DNA of 64,000 nt from Streptomyces sp. NBC_00620 (GTDB lineage Bacteria; Actinomycetota; Actinomycetes; Streptomycetales; Streptomycetaceae). How positions within the stretch are numbered: the stretch's first letter is position 1; every line of letters begins with the position of its first letter. The DNA lies in the NCBI RefSeq assembly GCF_026341825.1, contig NZ_JAPENY010000003.1, forward strand, positions 806,001-870,000. The letters run 5' to 3'. The notes beneath the pieces are model-generated. The model was given only the letters and a program-made list of their open reading frames with translations, was not told the origin of the DNA and made no database searches. Position numbers and translations under genes: made by a program. Positions 49,941 through 59,154 of the stretch are shown here, in pieces.

Positions 49941-50977
49941 GACTGAGACTGCGGGCCGAGTTCCCCTGTGCCCCGGGCGATGAGCCGCACCGGCAGCACC
50001 GTCCTGCGGGACGGGGCGCCCTCGCCGTTGATGCGGTCGATGAGCAAGTGCGCTGCGTGGCGGCCGAGTTCCTCGGTGTCGGAGGTCACCACCGTGACCG
50101 GGGTCGGGAGCATGTCGGCGAGCTTGAAGTCGTCGAATCCCACCACCGCGACGGGCGCGCCCAGTTGCTGGCTCGCCCGCAGAACGCCCTCGGTGAGGAA
50201 GCCCGTGGTCGAGAAGATCGCCGTCGGTGGTCGCGCCGACGTCAGCAGGGCGTGGGTGGCGGCGGAGGCATCGTCGGTCGTGCCGCGCCGCAGGGTGACG
50301 ACCAGGTCGTCGTCGGCGGGGATGCCGCTGCGCCGCAGGGCCTTGCGGTAGCCGCGCAGTCTGCGGCCGGTGGTGTAGTACGAGGGCGCGACCAGGATCG
50401 CGATCCTGCGGTGGCCGTGGTCGATGAGGTGCTGGGTCGCCGCCGCTCCCCCGCCCTCGTTGTCGACCACGACGACATCGGCCTCGGCGCCGGTGGCGGG
50501 CCGGTCGACGAAGACGATGGGCACGTGGTCGTGGGCGTTGATCTCGTTGAGAAACGCGTGGTCGCCCTGGTCGGGCACGATGATGAGCCCGGCGACCCGC
50601 CGCCCGATGAGTTCGCCCACCGCACGGCGCTCGACCTCCGGGTCCTCGTCGGCGGTGCTGAGGAGCACCGCGTACCCGGCCCGGTTCGCCACGTCGACGG
50701 CGGCCTTCGCCAGGGACGCGTAGAAGGGGTTGGTCAGGTCGCCGAGCAGCAGACCGACGGTCATGGAGTTCTGCCCGGGGCGCAGTGAGCGTGCGATCTC
50801 GTTGCGCTGGTACCCGATGGCGTTGATGGCGGCGTTGACCCGGTCGGCCGTCTCCTCGCGGACCGTGCCGATGCCGTTGACGACGCGCGACACGGTGACG
50901 AGGGCGACGCCGGCCCGCTCTGCGACATCGCGCATCGTCGGCCTGGTGCTCTGGCGCTGCGGGGGACGACTGCTCAC
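49934..50977 (-). CDS. LacI-family transcriptional regulator
   Basis: A 347-residue LacI repressor. The HTH and hinge read MRDVAERAGVALVTVSRVVN and RSLRPGQ. The sugar-binding domain has VGLLLGDLTNPFYASL and the late AVVGFDDFKLADML. The GTG start gives a 14-residue N-terminal tail; the ATG at MRDVAERAG is an alternative. A matching operator lies 52 bases upstream of the GTG, so it probably represses itself. Six further matching or near-matching sites at adjacent glycan genes define its likely regulon. Confidence 0.92.
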   Translation of the reverse strand: MSSRPPQRQSTRPTMRDVAERAGVALVTVSRVVNGIGTVREETADRVNAAINAIGYQRNEIARSLRPGQNSMTVGLLLGDLTNPFYASLAKAAVDVANRAGYAVLLSTADEDPEVERRAVGELIGRRVAGLIIVPDQGDHAFLNEINAHDHVPIVFVDRPATGAEADVVVVDNEGGGAAATQHLIDHGHRRIAILVAPSYYTTGRRLRGYRKALRRSGIPADDDLVVTLRRGTTDDASAATHALLTSARPPTAIFSTTGFLTEGVLRASQQLGAPVAVVGFDDFKLADMLPTPVTVVTSDTEELGRHAAHLLIDRINGEGAPSRRTVLPVRLIARGTGELGPQSQSQ

Positions 50978-51028
50978 GTGGGGCGGAGACCAACTTTCAT
51001 CGCCGGGGCGGCCGGGTGATCGCCCTCA

Positions 51029-51040
51029 GGATACGTTTCC
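51029..51040. promoter_or_regulatory. LacI-type operator, regulator's own promoter
   Basis: GGATACGTTTCC is a near-perfect CG-centred palindrome in the promoter region of the LacI gene, consistent with autorepression. Confidence 0.65.
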
Positions 51041-51128
51041 GGATCCGGACGCATACCCCGGTCGGCAGGGTGGATTCCAGGGGCGACCGGGGCTGTGCGT
51101 CCACGCGGTTCGGGCGTTGGGGCCAGTC

Positions 51129-52430
51129 CTAACCGTTGCTCTTGATCACGTCGTTGATCTTGTCGGTCATGGTCTGCAGATCGGACAGCGGCTTCTTGCC
51201 CTGGAGGATGTCCGGCCAGTACGCCGTGATCAGGTCGTTGGACTGACTAGCCCACTGCGTGGTGAAGCGCACGCCCTGGGTCAGCGGGGCGTCGAGGTCC
51301 GCCTTGACGGTGGACGCCACGGTCGTCAGCCCCGCCTTGTCCAGGGCGTCGAAGTACGCGTCCTGAGCCGCGGTGTAGGCCGGCACCGCGACGGGAGAGT
51401 CCGGGAGCACCTTGGTCCACACGGTGGAGTCAAGGTACGAGAGGACCTTGAAGGTGACGTCCGCGTTCTTGGTGTACGAGGGGGTGCAGATGCCCACCGC
51501 GTCGTACAGGGTGGCCGCCTTGTCGACCTGGGGCAGCGGCGCGAAGCCGTACTCGATCTTCGGCTTGTCGGTGAGGAACCCTGCGGCCAGCCACTGGCCG
51601 CTCCACAGCATCGGGATCTCTCCGGCGGCGAACAGCGACTGCTGGCTGGAGATGTCGTAGCCGGGCGGGGCCACGGCGCCGCTCTTGATGCCCGCGACGA
51701 GTTTGCCGACGCCTTCGGTGTAGGTCGCGTCGGCGGTCACCTCGGTGGGCTGGTGGACGCTGTCGGCGAAGGCCGCGCCGCCGGCGGACAGGGAGTAGAG
51801 ACTGGCGCTGAAGGGCCCGTCCAGTGCGGTCATGGCGTCGGCGACCAGGCCGTACTTGGCGCCCTTCTTGTGCAGCTTGTCGGCGGCCGCGTACATCTCG
51901 TCCCAGGTCCAGCCGGCGGCCGGCACGGGTATTCCGGCGGCCTTGAACGCGTCGATATCGTACCAGATGCCGTAGGTGTTCATCAGGGAGGGGACTCCGC
52001 CGATCTTTCCGTCGGCGGTCTTCCAGTTCTTCATGGCGGTGGGGACGAAGCTGCTGGTGGTGAAGTCACCGGAGCCGGAGCCGGACAGCCTGTCGGACCA
52101 GTCGGTGAGCAAACCCTGGCCGGTGTACTGCAGTTCGGTGTCGTTGCCGCACCAGAACAGGTCGGGCAGCTTCTTGGCCTGGGTGAGGGAGGCGAGCTTG
52201 TCCCCGTAGTTGCCGTTGGGGGTGTCGATGCGCTTGACCGTGATGTCGGGGTCGTCGAAGCCGGCCAGGGCCTTGTCGATGAGCTGGTTGGTCGCGTTCG
52301 ACTCCCAGGTCATCACGGTGACCGTGGTCTTCCCGCCGGACTCGTTGCCCGAGGAGCCGCCGCAGGCGGACGTGGCCAGCAGTCCGCCTGCCGCCAACAG
52401 CGCTCCGGCGGTGTGCAGTGTTCGTTTCAA
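51129..52430 (-). CDS. ABC sugar importer, lipoprotein substrate-binding protein (LacI regulon)
   Basis: A 433-residue family 1 binding protein. The lipobox is ATSACGG, giving lipid attachment at Cys23. The mature part begins TVTVMTWESNATNQLIDKAL and has the hinge-type pattern ending MLWSGQWLAAGFL. It is the third gene of a permease-permease-binding-protein operon, 46 bases after the second permease. It probably captures manno-oligosaccharides released by the secreted mannanases (inference from neighbours). Confidence 0.92.
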   Translation of the reverse strand: MKRTLHTAGALLAAGGLLATSACGGSSGNESGGKTTVTVMTWESNATNQLIDKALAGFDDPDITVKRIDTPNGNYGDKLASLTQAKKLPDLFWCGNDTELQYTGQGLLTDWSDRLSGSGSGDFTTSSFVPTAMKNWKTADGKIGGVPSLMNTYGIWYDIDAFKAAGIPVPAAGWTWDEMYAAADKLHKKGAKYGLVADAMTALDGPFSASLYSLSAGGAAFADSVHQPTEVTADATYTEGVGKLVAGIKSGAVAPPGYDISSQQSLFAAGEIPMLWSGQWLAAGFLTDKPKIEYGFAPLPQVDKAATLYDAVGICTPSYTKNADVTFKVLSYLDSTVWTKVLPDSPVAVPAYTAAQDAYFDALDKAGLTTVASTVKADLDAPLTQGVRFTTQWASQSNDLITAYWPDILQGKKPLSDLQTMTDKINDVIKSNG

Positions 52431-52476
52431 CGTGGCCTCCTGGTACGTGTTTTGGGTCGGCCGACCCCGGTTCGGG

Positions 52477-53403
52477 TCAGCGCTGGTTGACGGTGCCCAG
52501 TGCGCTCAGACCTTGGATGAAGTAGCGCTGGGCCACGAAGAACACGGCCAGTGGGGGGAGCATGTAGAGCAGGTTCGCGGCCATGAAGAGGTTCCAGTCC
52601 GGGGTCTGGCCGGCGAACTGGGAGACGAAGGAGGCCATGCCGACGCTCAGCGGCCACTTCTCGGACGAGTACAGGTAGATGAGCGGGTTGAGGTAGTCGT
52701 TCCACGAGAACTGGAAGGCCAGGATGGACATGGTGATCCAGGCCGGCCGGGTGATCGGGAGCATGACGCTGAAGAAGATCCGGATGTGTCCGGCGCCGTC
52801 CACCTTGGCGGCCTCGTCGATGGAGTGGGGCACCGAGAGGAAGTACTGGCGGGCGAGGAAGATGAACAGCGGATTGCCGCCCAGGAAGGCCGGCACGATC
52901 AGCGGTAGCCAGGTGTCGTACCAGCCGATGTCCTTGAAGAGCTGGAACAGCGGGATGATGCCGACCACCGGGGGCAGCATCATGGAGCCGACGAAGACGT
53001 AGAACCAGAGCCTGCGGCCCGGGAAGCGGAGCCGGGCCAGGGCGTATCCGGTCATCATCGAGGTCATGACGCCGCCGATCACCGACAGACCTGTGATGAC
53101 AAGGGAGTTCAGCAGCAGGCGGGGGAAGTGGATCGCCTTCGGTCCTTCGATGAAGTTCTCGAAGTGGAACTCGTTCGGCAGCAGCCGGGGCGGAACCTGG
53201 AAGACCGCCGAGTGGCCCTTCAGCGCGATGGTGAGCATCCACAGGATGGGCAGGACCATCACCGAGGAGATCAGCAGTGCGACGGCGTACCAGGACGCGG
53301 TCCGCAGTGCCTTCCGGGGCGGCCGGGGCGCACGCGTGGCGGCGGGCGGTCGAGGGGACGTCGCCGGCTCCGAGGCCGTCGTGACGTCAGGAGACATGGT
53401 CAC
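52477..53403 (-). CDS. ABC sugar importer permease (MalG-like, LacI regulon)
   Basis: A 308-residue permease with six helices and the EAA loop IDEAAKVDGAGHIRIFFSVMLP. A Pro/Ala-rich cytoplasmic N-terminus precedes the first helix. The GTG is shown; an ATG two codons later is equally likely. Either start overlaps the end of the preceding permease gene, so the two are translationally coupled. Confidence 0.9.
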   Translation of the reverse strand: MTMSPDVTTASEPATSPRPPAATRAPRPPRKALRTASWYAVALLISSVMVLPILWMLTIALKGHSAVFQVPPRLLPNEFHFENFIEGPKAIHFPRLLLNSLVITGLSVIGGVMTSMMTGYALARLRFPGRRLWFYVFVGSMMLPPVVGIIPLFQLFKDIGWYDTWLPLIVPAFLGGNPLFIFLARQYFLSVPHSIDEAAKVDGAGHIRIFFSVMLPITRPAWITMSILAFQFSWNDYLNPLIYLYSSEKWPLSVGMASFVSQFAGQTPDWNLFMAANLLYMLPPLAVFFVAQRYFIQGLSALGTVNQR

Positions 53404-54361
53404 TGTAGGTCCAGACGGAGGAGAAGCGGGCGGTGGCGGCGATCACGACGACGATGACCAGGAAGAGCACCCACACCTGGGCGGAGGCGTAGCCGAAGTC
53501 GGCGACCCGCCCGAGCGTGGGGAAGCCGTTGTTGTAGATCGACAGCATCAGGACCCTGGTGCTGAATCCGGGTCCGCCGAGGCCGTCCGGCGAGAGGATC
53601 TTCGGCTGGTTGAACGTCTGCAGGGCGGTCACCAGTTGGAGCACGACCTGTAGCACCATGATCGGGCTGATCAGCGGCAGGGTGATCCGGAAGAACATGG
53701 TCCCGGGGCCGGCGCCGTCGATGCGGGCAGCCTCGTAGAGCTCGGTGGGCACCGCTTGGAGCGCGGCGAGAAAGATGATCATCGTGGAGCCGACGCTCCA
53801 CAGCATGACGATCACGATCGACGGCATCGCCGAGTTCGAACCCGACAGCCACTCGCTGGTCGGGAGGTGAAGCCACGTCAGCACCTGGTTTGCCAGGCCG
53901 ACTTGGGGGTTGAAGACGAACTTCCACAGCGTGATCGTGGCGACCACCGGCAGCACCACCGGCAGGTAGACCAGGGTGCGCAGGACACGGACGCCCCGGA
54001 TGCGCCGGTTGCAGAACACCGCCAGCGCAAGGCCGATGACCAGCGACGCCGGCACATACAGGACGACAAGGAGCAGGGTGGCGCGCACCGAGGGCCAGAA
54101 CGACGGGTCGGTGGTGAACATCCTGCGGAAGTTGTCGAGGCCGACGAAGGTCGGGGCGGTCAGGCCGTTGTACCGCGTCAGCGCGAAGTAGGCCGACCGG
54201 ATCAGGGGGTAGACGACGAAGACCGTGAAGCCGAGGAGCGCCGGCGCCATGAACGCGTACGCGGCCCGGGTGTCCGAGCCGAGCTTCGCGCGCCTGCGCG
54301 GTTTCGGGTACGGCGGTGGATGCGGGGGGCGGTGTCGCTGCTGGTGCGGAGTGGCTGTCAC
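53387..54361 (-). CDS. ABC sugar importer permease (MalF-like, LacI regulon)
   Basis: A 324-residue permease. A His/Pro/Arg-rich N-terminus is followed by six helices and the EAA loop LYEAARIDGAGPGTMFFRITLP. It is the first gene of the importer operon. GGAGAAGG lies upstream of the GTG. A GGTAACGTTTCC operator is 84 bases upstream, in the divergent gap shared with the GH125 gene. No ATPase is encoded here, so a shared MsiK-type ATPase is expected. Confidence 0.91.
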   Translation of the reverse strand: MTATPHQQRHRPPHPPPYPKPRRRAKLGSDTRAAYAFMAPALLGFTVFVVYPLIRSAYFALTRYNGLTAPTFVGLDNFRRMFTTDPSFWPSVRATLLLVVLYVPASLVIGLALAVFCNRRIRGVRVLRTLVYLPVVLPVVATITLWKFVFNPQVGLANQVLTWLHLPTSEWLSGSNSAMPSIVIVMLWSVGSTMIIFLAALQAVPTELYEAARIDGAGPGTMFFRITLPLISPIMVLQVVLQLVTALQTFNQPKILSPDGLGGPGFSTRVLMLSIYNNGFPTLGRVADFGYASAQVWVLFLVIVVVIAATARFSSVWTYSDHVS

Positions 54362-54444
54362 ACGGGCTCACCTTCTCCTCCGAGGAGTTGGCGAAGACTC
54401 AGACCGGGCGGACCCGACCGTCTGGTGGTCTCCAGCTCCTTCAA

Positions 54445-54456
54445 GGTAACGTTTCC
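54445..54456. promoter_or_regulatory. LacI-type operator, importer promoter
   Basis: GGTAACGTTTCC lies 84 bases before the permease start in the divergent region with GH125. A second identical copy 67 bases away would allow looping by a LacI-type tetramer, or independent control of each promoter. Confidence 0.7.
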
Positions 54457-54509
54457 ATTCCCTGTTGATCACACGGTGGCGCACGTCACAGAGGGAGTCA
54501 AGAGGCGCG

Positions 54510-55871
54510 ATGGTAACGTTTCCCGGATCAACATCCGCAACAGCATGGGCAGTTCCGGATTCCCTGAGGACGCTCGGACGACGGCTGGCCACCGAGCTGC
54601 GGGGCAGCCCGGCAGCGGACATCGTCGAGAGCTGCCTGACCAACACATGGACCACGTCGATGAGTTGGGGCACACCACCATCGGCAGCCCCGGAGGTCTC
54701 GGAGGTCTTCGTCGGGACGGGAGACATCCCGGCGATGTGGCTGCGCGACAGCACGGCCCAGGTCCGCCCCTACCTCGCCGTGGCCTCGGATCCGGAGGTC
54801 GCCGACGTCCTGGTCGCCGTATCGCGCCGCCAGATCCGCTGCGTCCTCCAGGACCCGTATGCCAACGCCTTCAACGACGGACCCACCGGCGCGCACGGAG
54901 AGCCCGGTGACCGGCCCACTCCCCGGGAGTGGGTATGGGAGCGCAAGTACGAACTCGACTCCCTCTGCGCACCGTTGCAGTTGGCTTACGCGATCCGGCG
55001 GGCGACCGGCCGCGAGGACCACCTGGACGGCGCCTTCCACCGCGCCGCCTGGACAATCGTGCGGCTGTGGCAGGCAGAGCAGTCCCACACGCACTCGCCC
55101 TACTGGTTCATCCGGCCGTCCGGACCCTTCGCCGGTGACAGCCTTCCGCACGACGGCCGCGGAGCCAGCGTCCGGCGGACCGGCATGACGTGGTCGGGCT
55201 TCCGCCCGAGCGACGATCCCTGCCGGCACGGCTACCTCGTCCCGGCCAACGCACTGGCGTCCACGACCCTGCACGGGCTGGCCGAACTGGCCACGACAGC
55301 GCTCCGCGACACCGAACTCGCCCGACATGCCCGGACGTTGGCCGACGAGATCGACGCCGGAATCCTGGCGCACGCGGTGGTGGAGGCCGGCGGCGCATCC
55401 GTACTGGCCTACGAGGTGAACGGCCTCGGCGCGGTGCTGCTCGGCGACGACGCCAACCTGCCCAGTCTGCTGAGCCTCCCCCTGAGCGGCTGGTGCACAC
55501 CGCAGGACCCGCTCTATCAGGCCACCCGGCGTCTCGTGCTCTCCGAGGCGAACCCCTCGTTCTTCAGGGGCAGTTACGCGTCCGGTATCGGCAGTACGCA
55601 TACGCCGGACGGTCACGTCTGGCCGCTGGCGATCGCCACCGCGGGCCTGACCGGCGGCAAGAACGCGACGGCACGGGCCCTGGAGAGACTGGCGGCCACG
55701 ACCGCGGGCACCGGCCTGATGCACGAGAGCTTCCATGTCGAGGACCCCGGCCGGTTCACCCGGGACTGGTTCGGCTGGGCCAACGCCATGTTCTGCGAAC
55801 TCGCTCTCGACCTGTGCGGGAGCGGCGTACGGCACCTGTTTCCCGTGCACCCACGGACGCTGCCCACCTGA
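54510..55871 (+). CDS. GH125 exo-alpha-1,6-mannosidase
   Basis: A 453-residue cytosolic-type glycosidase. The N-terminal hallmark is GTGDIPAMWLRDSTAQVRPY (about 69-88). Further family segments are DPYANAFNDGPTG, WVWERKYELDSLCAPLQLAY and YWFIRPSG. It should remove mannose from alpha-1,6-linked manno-oligosaccharides. There is no signal peptide, which fits action on imported sugars. The ATG at 54510 was chosen because the only upstream in-frame start is a TTG without a ribosome site. A LacI operator begins on the start codon itself. The GH36-like gene follows after 53 bases. Confidence 0.87.
   Translation: MVTFPGSTSATAWAVPDSLRTLGRRLATELRGSPAADIVESCLTNTWTTSMSWGTPPSAAPEVSEVFVGTGDIPAMWLRDSTAQVRPYLAVASDPEVADVLVAVSRRQIRCVLQDPYANAFNDGPTGAHGEPGDRPTPREWVWERKYELDSLCAPLQLAYAIRRATGREDHLDGAFHRAAWTIVRLWQAEQSHTHSPYWFIRPSGPFAGDSLPHDGRGASVRRTGMTWSGFRPSDDPCRHGYLVPANALASTTLHGLAELATTALRDTELARHARTLADEIDAGILAHAVVEAGGASVLAYEVNGLGAVLLGDDANLPSLLSLPLSGWCTPQDPLYQATRRLVLSEANPSFFRGSYASGIGSTHTPDGHVWPLAIATAGLTGGKNATARALERLAATTAGTGLMHESFHVEDPGRFTRDWFGWANAMFCELALDLCGSGVRHLFPVHPRTLPT
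54512..54523. promoter_or_regulatory. LacI-type operator overlapping the GH125 start codon
   Basis: GGTAACGTTTCC is identical to the importer operator. It spans the last base of the ATG and codons 2-4 of GH125, encoding Val-Thr-Phe. A repressor here would act as a roadblock to transcription rather than at the core promoter. Alternatively, the true start may be further downstream. Confidence 0.65.
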
Positions 55872-55924
55872 TCCGCGCCGACGGCCGAGGCACCGTCTCC
55901 CCCAACTACCCCGAGGATCCTGCC

Positions 55925-57511
55925 GTGTTGCACCTGCCCGACACCGTCCACGTCATGACCGACGACACCCGACCGCGTACGGCGCTCTCGGCCACCGAAG
56001 GCGTCTGGACGGTGCGCGGCGCCCAGGTCACCGCCGAGCGGACGTGTGACGGTCTGCGGGTATGCGCCCGCGCGGGCGCCGAGGGCCTGTCGAGGATCGT
56101 GCTGCGCTGGAGGCACCACGCACCCGAAGGCGCGCGGATCTTGGGAGACGCCTGGGAACGCGGGTACGGCGATCTTCAGTGGCGCACTCTGCAGCCGGAT
56201 CGCGCGCTGCCCTGGTACGTCCTGATCACCGGCGCCGACGGGGGAACGACGACCGGGTGGGGGGTGCGGACCGGAGCCGGCGCCCTGTGCTCCTGGACCG
56301 TCGACGAGGGCGGTATCGCCCTCTGGGCGGATGTCCGCAGTGGCGGCCTGCCGGTGCTGTCGGGGGAGCGCGTGCTGGACGTGGCCACGGTGGTGACCGC
56401 CGCGGCCCCGGCCCCGTTCGCCGCCCACGAAGCGCTCTGCACTGCGATGAGCCCGGACCCACTCCCTGTGAAAGGCCCCGTCGTGGGCAGCAACAACTGG
56501 TACTACGCCTACGGACGCGACTTCGGCCCCGAAGCGGTCCTGCGGGACGCGCGGACGGTCGTGGAGTACGCCGACGGGCACCCCGTCCGCCCGTACTGCG
56601 TGATCGACGACGGCTGGACCGAGGGCGGCGGAACCGCGCCCGGCGGTCCCTGGGACACCGGGCTGCCGGGCGTGTTCGACGACATGGGAGACATGGCCGC
56701 CCGGATCACGGAGACCGGCGCCCGGCCGGGCCTGTGGTTCCGCCCGCTGCTCTCCCGGACCGAGACCCCCGCGGTCCGGCCCGGCATACGGAGGGACGCC
56801 GGTTTCCCCCTCGACCCGTCGCTGGACCTTGCGCTGGAGACGGTCGCCGAGGACGTGACCCGGTTCCGGCAATGGGGGTACGAACTGATCAAGCACGACT
56901 TCTCGACGTACGACGTGTTCGGCAGGTTCGCCGCCGACTCCCCCGCCGAACTCGCCTCGCCGGGCTGGGTGTTGGCCGACCGGTCCCGCACGAGCGCCGA
57001 GATCCTGGTCCGCCTGTACCGCACGATCGCCGAGGCCGCCGGAGACACGGTGGTGATCGGCTGCAACACGGTCGGCCATCTGTCTGCGGGCCTCGTGCGG
57101 GTGCAACGGTGCGGCGACGACACCTCGGGACGGAGTTGGGAGCGGACTCGGCGGATGGGCGTGAACACGCTCGCCTTCCGACTGGCCCAGCACAACAGGT
57201 TCTTCACCGTGGACGCGGACTGCGTGCCCTGCACACCACAGACGGACTGGAGCCTCAACCGGCAGTTCCTGGACCTGGTTTCGCGCTCCGGTACCGCTTT
57301 GTTCGTCTCGGTTGATCCCGCCGCCCGCACGGACCGCACGGACGCCGACCTCGCCGCGGCCATCAGGCTCGCGCTGGACGGCGGGACACCCGGTGGCGTC
57401 GAACCGCTCGACTGGCTGTCCACCACTGCTCCTCGTCGCTGGCGGGCCGGTGCGGAGACCCTCGTCTACGACTGGGCCGAACCCTGGGGAGCGACACCCC
57501 TGCCGGTTTGA
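55925..57511 (+). CDS. GH36/GH27-like (clan D) glycosidase
   Basis: About 528 residues. An N-terminal beta domain is followed by a barrel opening GSNNWYYAYGRDF. The catalytic Asp is Asp325 in YELIKHDFS (K-x-D motif) and the acid/base is in QRCGDDTSG (398-399). VIDDGWTEGG is another clan D signature. The substrate could be alpha-galactoside or another alpha-linked sugar. There is no signal peptide. GTG was chosen with GAGGA eight bases before it; a downstream ATG (MTDDTRPR) is possible. It is co-transcribed with GH125 and ends two bases from the converging beta-helix gene. Confidence 0.8.
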   Translation: MLHLPDTVHVMTDDTRPRTALSATEGVWTVRGAQVTAERTCDGLRVCARAGAEGLSRIVLRWRHHAPEGARILGDAWERGYGDLQWRTLQPDRALPWYVLITGADGGTTTGWGVRTGAGALCSWTVDEGGIALWADVRSGGLPVLSGERVLDVATVVTAAAPAPFAAHEALCTAMSPDPLPVKGPVVGSNNWYYAYGRDFGPEAVLRDARTVVEYADGHPVRPYCVIDDGWTEGGGTAPGGPWDTGLPGVFDDMGDMAARITETGARPGLWFRPLLSRTETPAVRPGIRRDAGFPLDPSLDLALETVAEDVTRFRQWGYELIKHDFSTYDVFGRFAADSPAELASPGWVLADRSRTSAEILVRLYRTIAEAAGDTVVIGCNTVGHLSAGLVRVQRCGDDTSGRSWERTRRMGVNTLAFRLAQHNRFFTVDADCVPCTPQTDWSLNRQFLDLVSRSGTALFVSVDPAARTDRTDADLAAAIRLALDGGTPGGVEPLDWLSTTAPRRWRAGAETLVYDWAEPWGATPLPV

Positions 57512-57513
57512 GT

Positions 57514-59154
57514 TCAGGGCGTGATGGTGAGGGAGCCGTAATCCGAGAGGTTGGTGAGATTCACCTGGCTCAGCGTGGTCGCCGGGGTCGTGCTCCCGGG
57601 CATCACGATGTTCTTCAGCGCGACCCCCGTGATGGGAGCGCCGGGCAGGCCGTTGACGCGCGCGGCGGTGATACCGGCGTTGCGTACCTTCACGTTGGAG
57701 ATCGTGACCCCGGTGACCGGGCCGATTCCCGCTGTGTTTCCGGTCATCAGGGCCAGCCAGGTCCGGTTGTCGTCGTTCTTGAAACTGAGCCGTTCGATGT
57801 CGATGTCGTCGAACTTGATGTTCGTCGCGCCCGCCGTTCCGTACTTGTGGTGGACGCCGATGCCCACGGCGGCGTCGTACACGACGACGTGCTGGAAGGT
57901 GACCTTGTTCTGCGGCTGGAAGACGCCCTGGCCCACCTTGACGCCGTAGCAGTAGGTCCAGGAGACCAGGTCGTTGAAGGTGACGTTCTCCAGCGGGCGT
58001 GCGGTGCCGGGGACGGTGTTGTAGATGTCGGTGCCGGCGGCCCAGGTCTTGGTGCTGAACGGGTCGTCGGTCCCGATGCCGATCGCGTGGTCGACGGTGA
58101 CGTCGGTGGACTCCATGACGTCGATGCCGTCGTTCTCGCCCATGTCGAACCTGTTGAACAGCTTGATGTTGCGGAAGGTCATGTTCGAGGACCGCAGGGG
58201 AATGACCGCCCAACTGCTGGCCTCACGGAAGGTGATGCCGTCGACCGTGAAGCCGCTCGTGTAGATCGGGGCGAGGAGGTTCACGCCGAGGTTGTCGGGC
58301 GCGAGTGCGGCCTGGCCGTTGCCGTCGATGATTCCCCGGCCGTAGATCTTGATGTTGGTCGAGGAGTACCGGGTGGAGATGAACCAAGTGAGGTCCCGCT
58401 GCTGCGAGTTCTTGTGCCCGTTCACCACGTAGTGGTCACGGTCTCCCGTGTAGCGGAGGACCGCACCGGGTGCGAGGTAGAACGCGAGGTTGCTGCGCAG
58501 ATAGAGGTTGCCCAGCGTGTAGACGCCGGCCGGCACGTACACGATGCCCTGGGTGCCGTTCGCGGATCCGTACGCGGCGGCGTCGTTCAGGGCGTTCTGG
58601 AAGGCCGTCGTGGTGTAGGCGCCGGTGTTCGGCTGGGCCGAGTAGGGCGCGCTCTGCACATTGAAGATCCCGGTCCCACTGGCCGCCGGACGGTTGGTCT
58701 CTGCCGGGTCGGCGGCGATGACCAGGTTGGGGCGGCCGTCGAGCTTCACGATCAGGTACTCGTCGTTCTGGACGGTGAAGGTCAGGGTCGAGCCGCTGAC
58801 GGACCCGGCGATGCCCAGCTTCTGCGGGCTGATGCTGTACGAGCCGATGTCCGTGTTGTTCACCTTGGTCACCGCGATGGTAGCGGTGCCCGTCCCCAGG
58901 GAGAGCTGCGCGATGTCGTACCCCGGGTACTTGGTGACGGGCACGGACGTTCCGTTGACGGTCAGCCTGTAGTCGGTCGACGCCGAGTAGATCGACGGGA
59001 CCGGGTACACCCCCACGGCCCCTGGCGCGGCCTGGGCGGACTGAGGCAGGCCCAGCAGCGTCGCGACGCCGAGCAGCAGAGCGGTCAACCCCAGTGCCAG
59101 ACAACGCAGTACGCGACCTTCGGCTCCGTCGGCCGCAATCAGTGGTGATCTCAT
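57514..59154 (-). CDS. Secreted right-handed beta-helix glycosidase (GH28/GH49-like)
   Basis: A 546-residue secreted protein. The signal peptide ends near residue 42 (SAQA). A beta-sandwich domain of about 130 residues precedes a parallel beta-helix. The helix shows GRGIIDGNGQ, then MGENDGIDVMES, GTDDPFSTKTW and VGIGVHHKYG. The spacing of Asp residues is that of GH28/GH49-like enzymes, though the exact GH28 triad is not clear. The substrate is uncertain: polygalacturonan, dextran or another glucan. ATG (MRSPLIAADG) follows GGGGAGG. An operator-like site lies 102 bases upstream, which brings it into the LacI regulon. Confidence 0.75.
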   Translation of the reverse strand: MRSPLIAADGAEGRVLRCLALGLTALLLGVATLLGLPQSAQAAPGAVGVYPVPSIYSASTDYRLTVNGTSVPVTKYPGYDIAQLSLGTGTATIAVTKVNNTDIGSYSISPQKLGIAGSVSGSTLTFTVQNDEYLIVKLDGRPNLVIAADPAETNRPAASGTGIFNVQSAPYSAQPNTGAYTTTAFQNALNDAAAYGSANGTQGIVYVPAGVYTLGNLYLRSNLAFYLAPGAVLRYTGDRDHYVVNGHKNSQQRDLTWFISTRYSSTNIKIYGRGIIDGNGQAALAPDNLGVNLLAPIYTSGFTVDGITFREASSWAVIPLRSSNMTFRNIKLFNRFDMGENDGIDVMESTDVTVDHAIGIGTDDPFSTKTWAAGTDIYNTVPGTARPLENVTFNDLVSWTYCYGVKVGQGVFQPQNKVTFQHVVVYDAAVGIGVHHKYGTAGATNIKFDDIDIERLSFKNDDNRTWLALMTGNTAGIGPVTGVTISNVKVRNAGITAARVNGLPGAPITGVALKNIVMPGSTTPATTLSQVNLTNLSDYGSLTITP

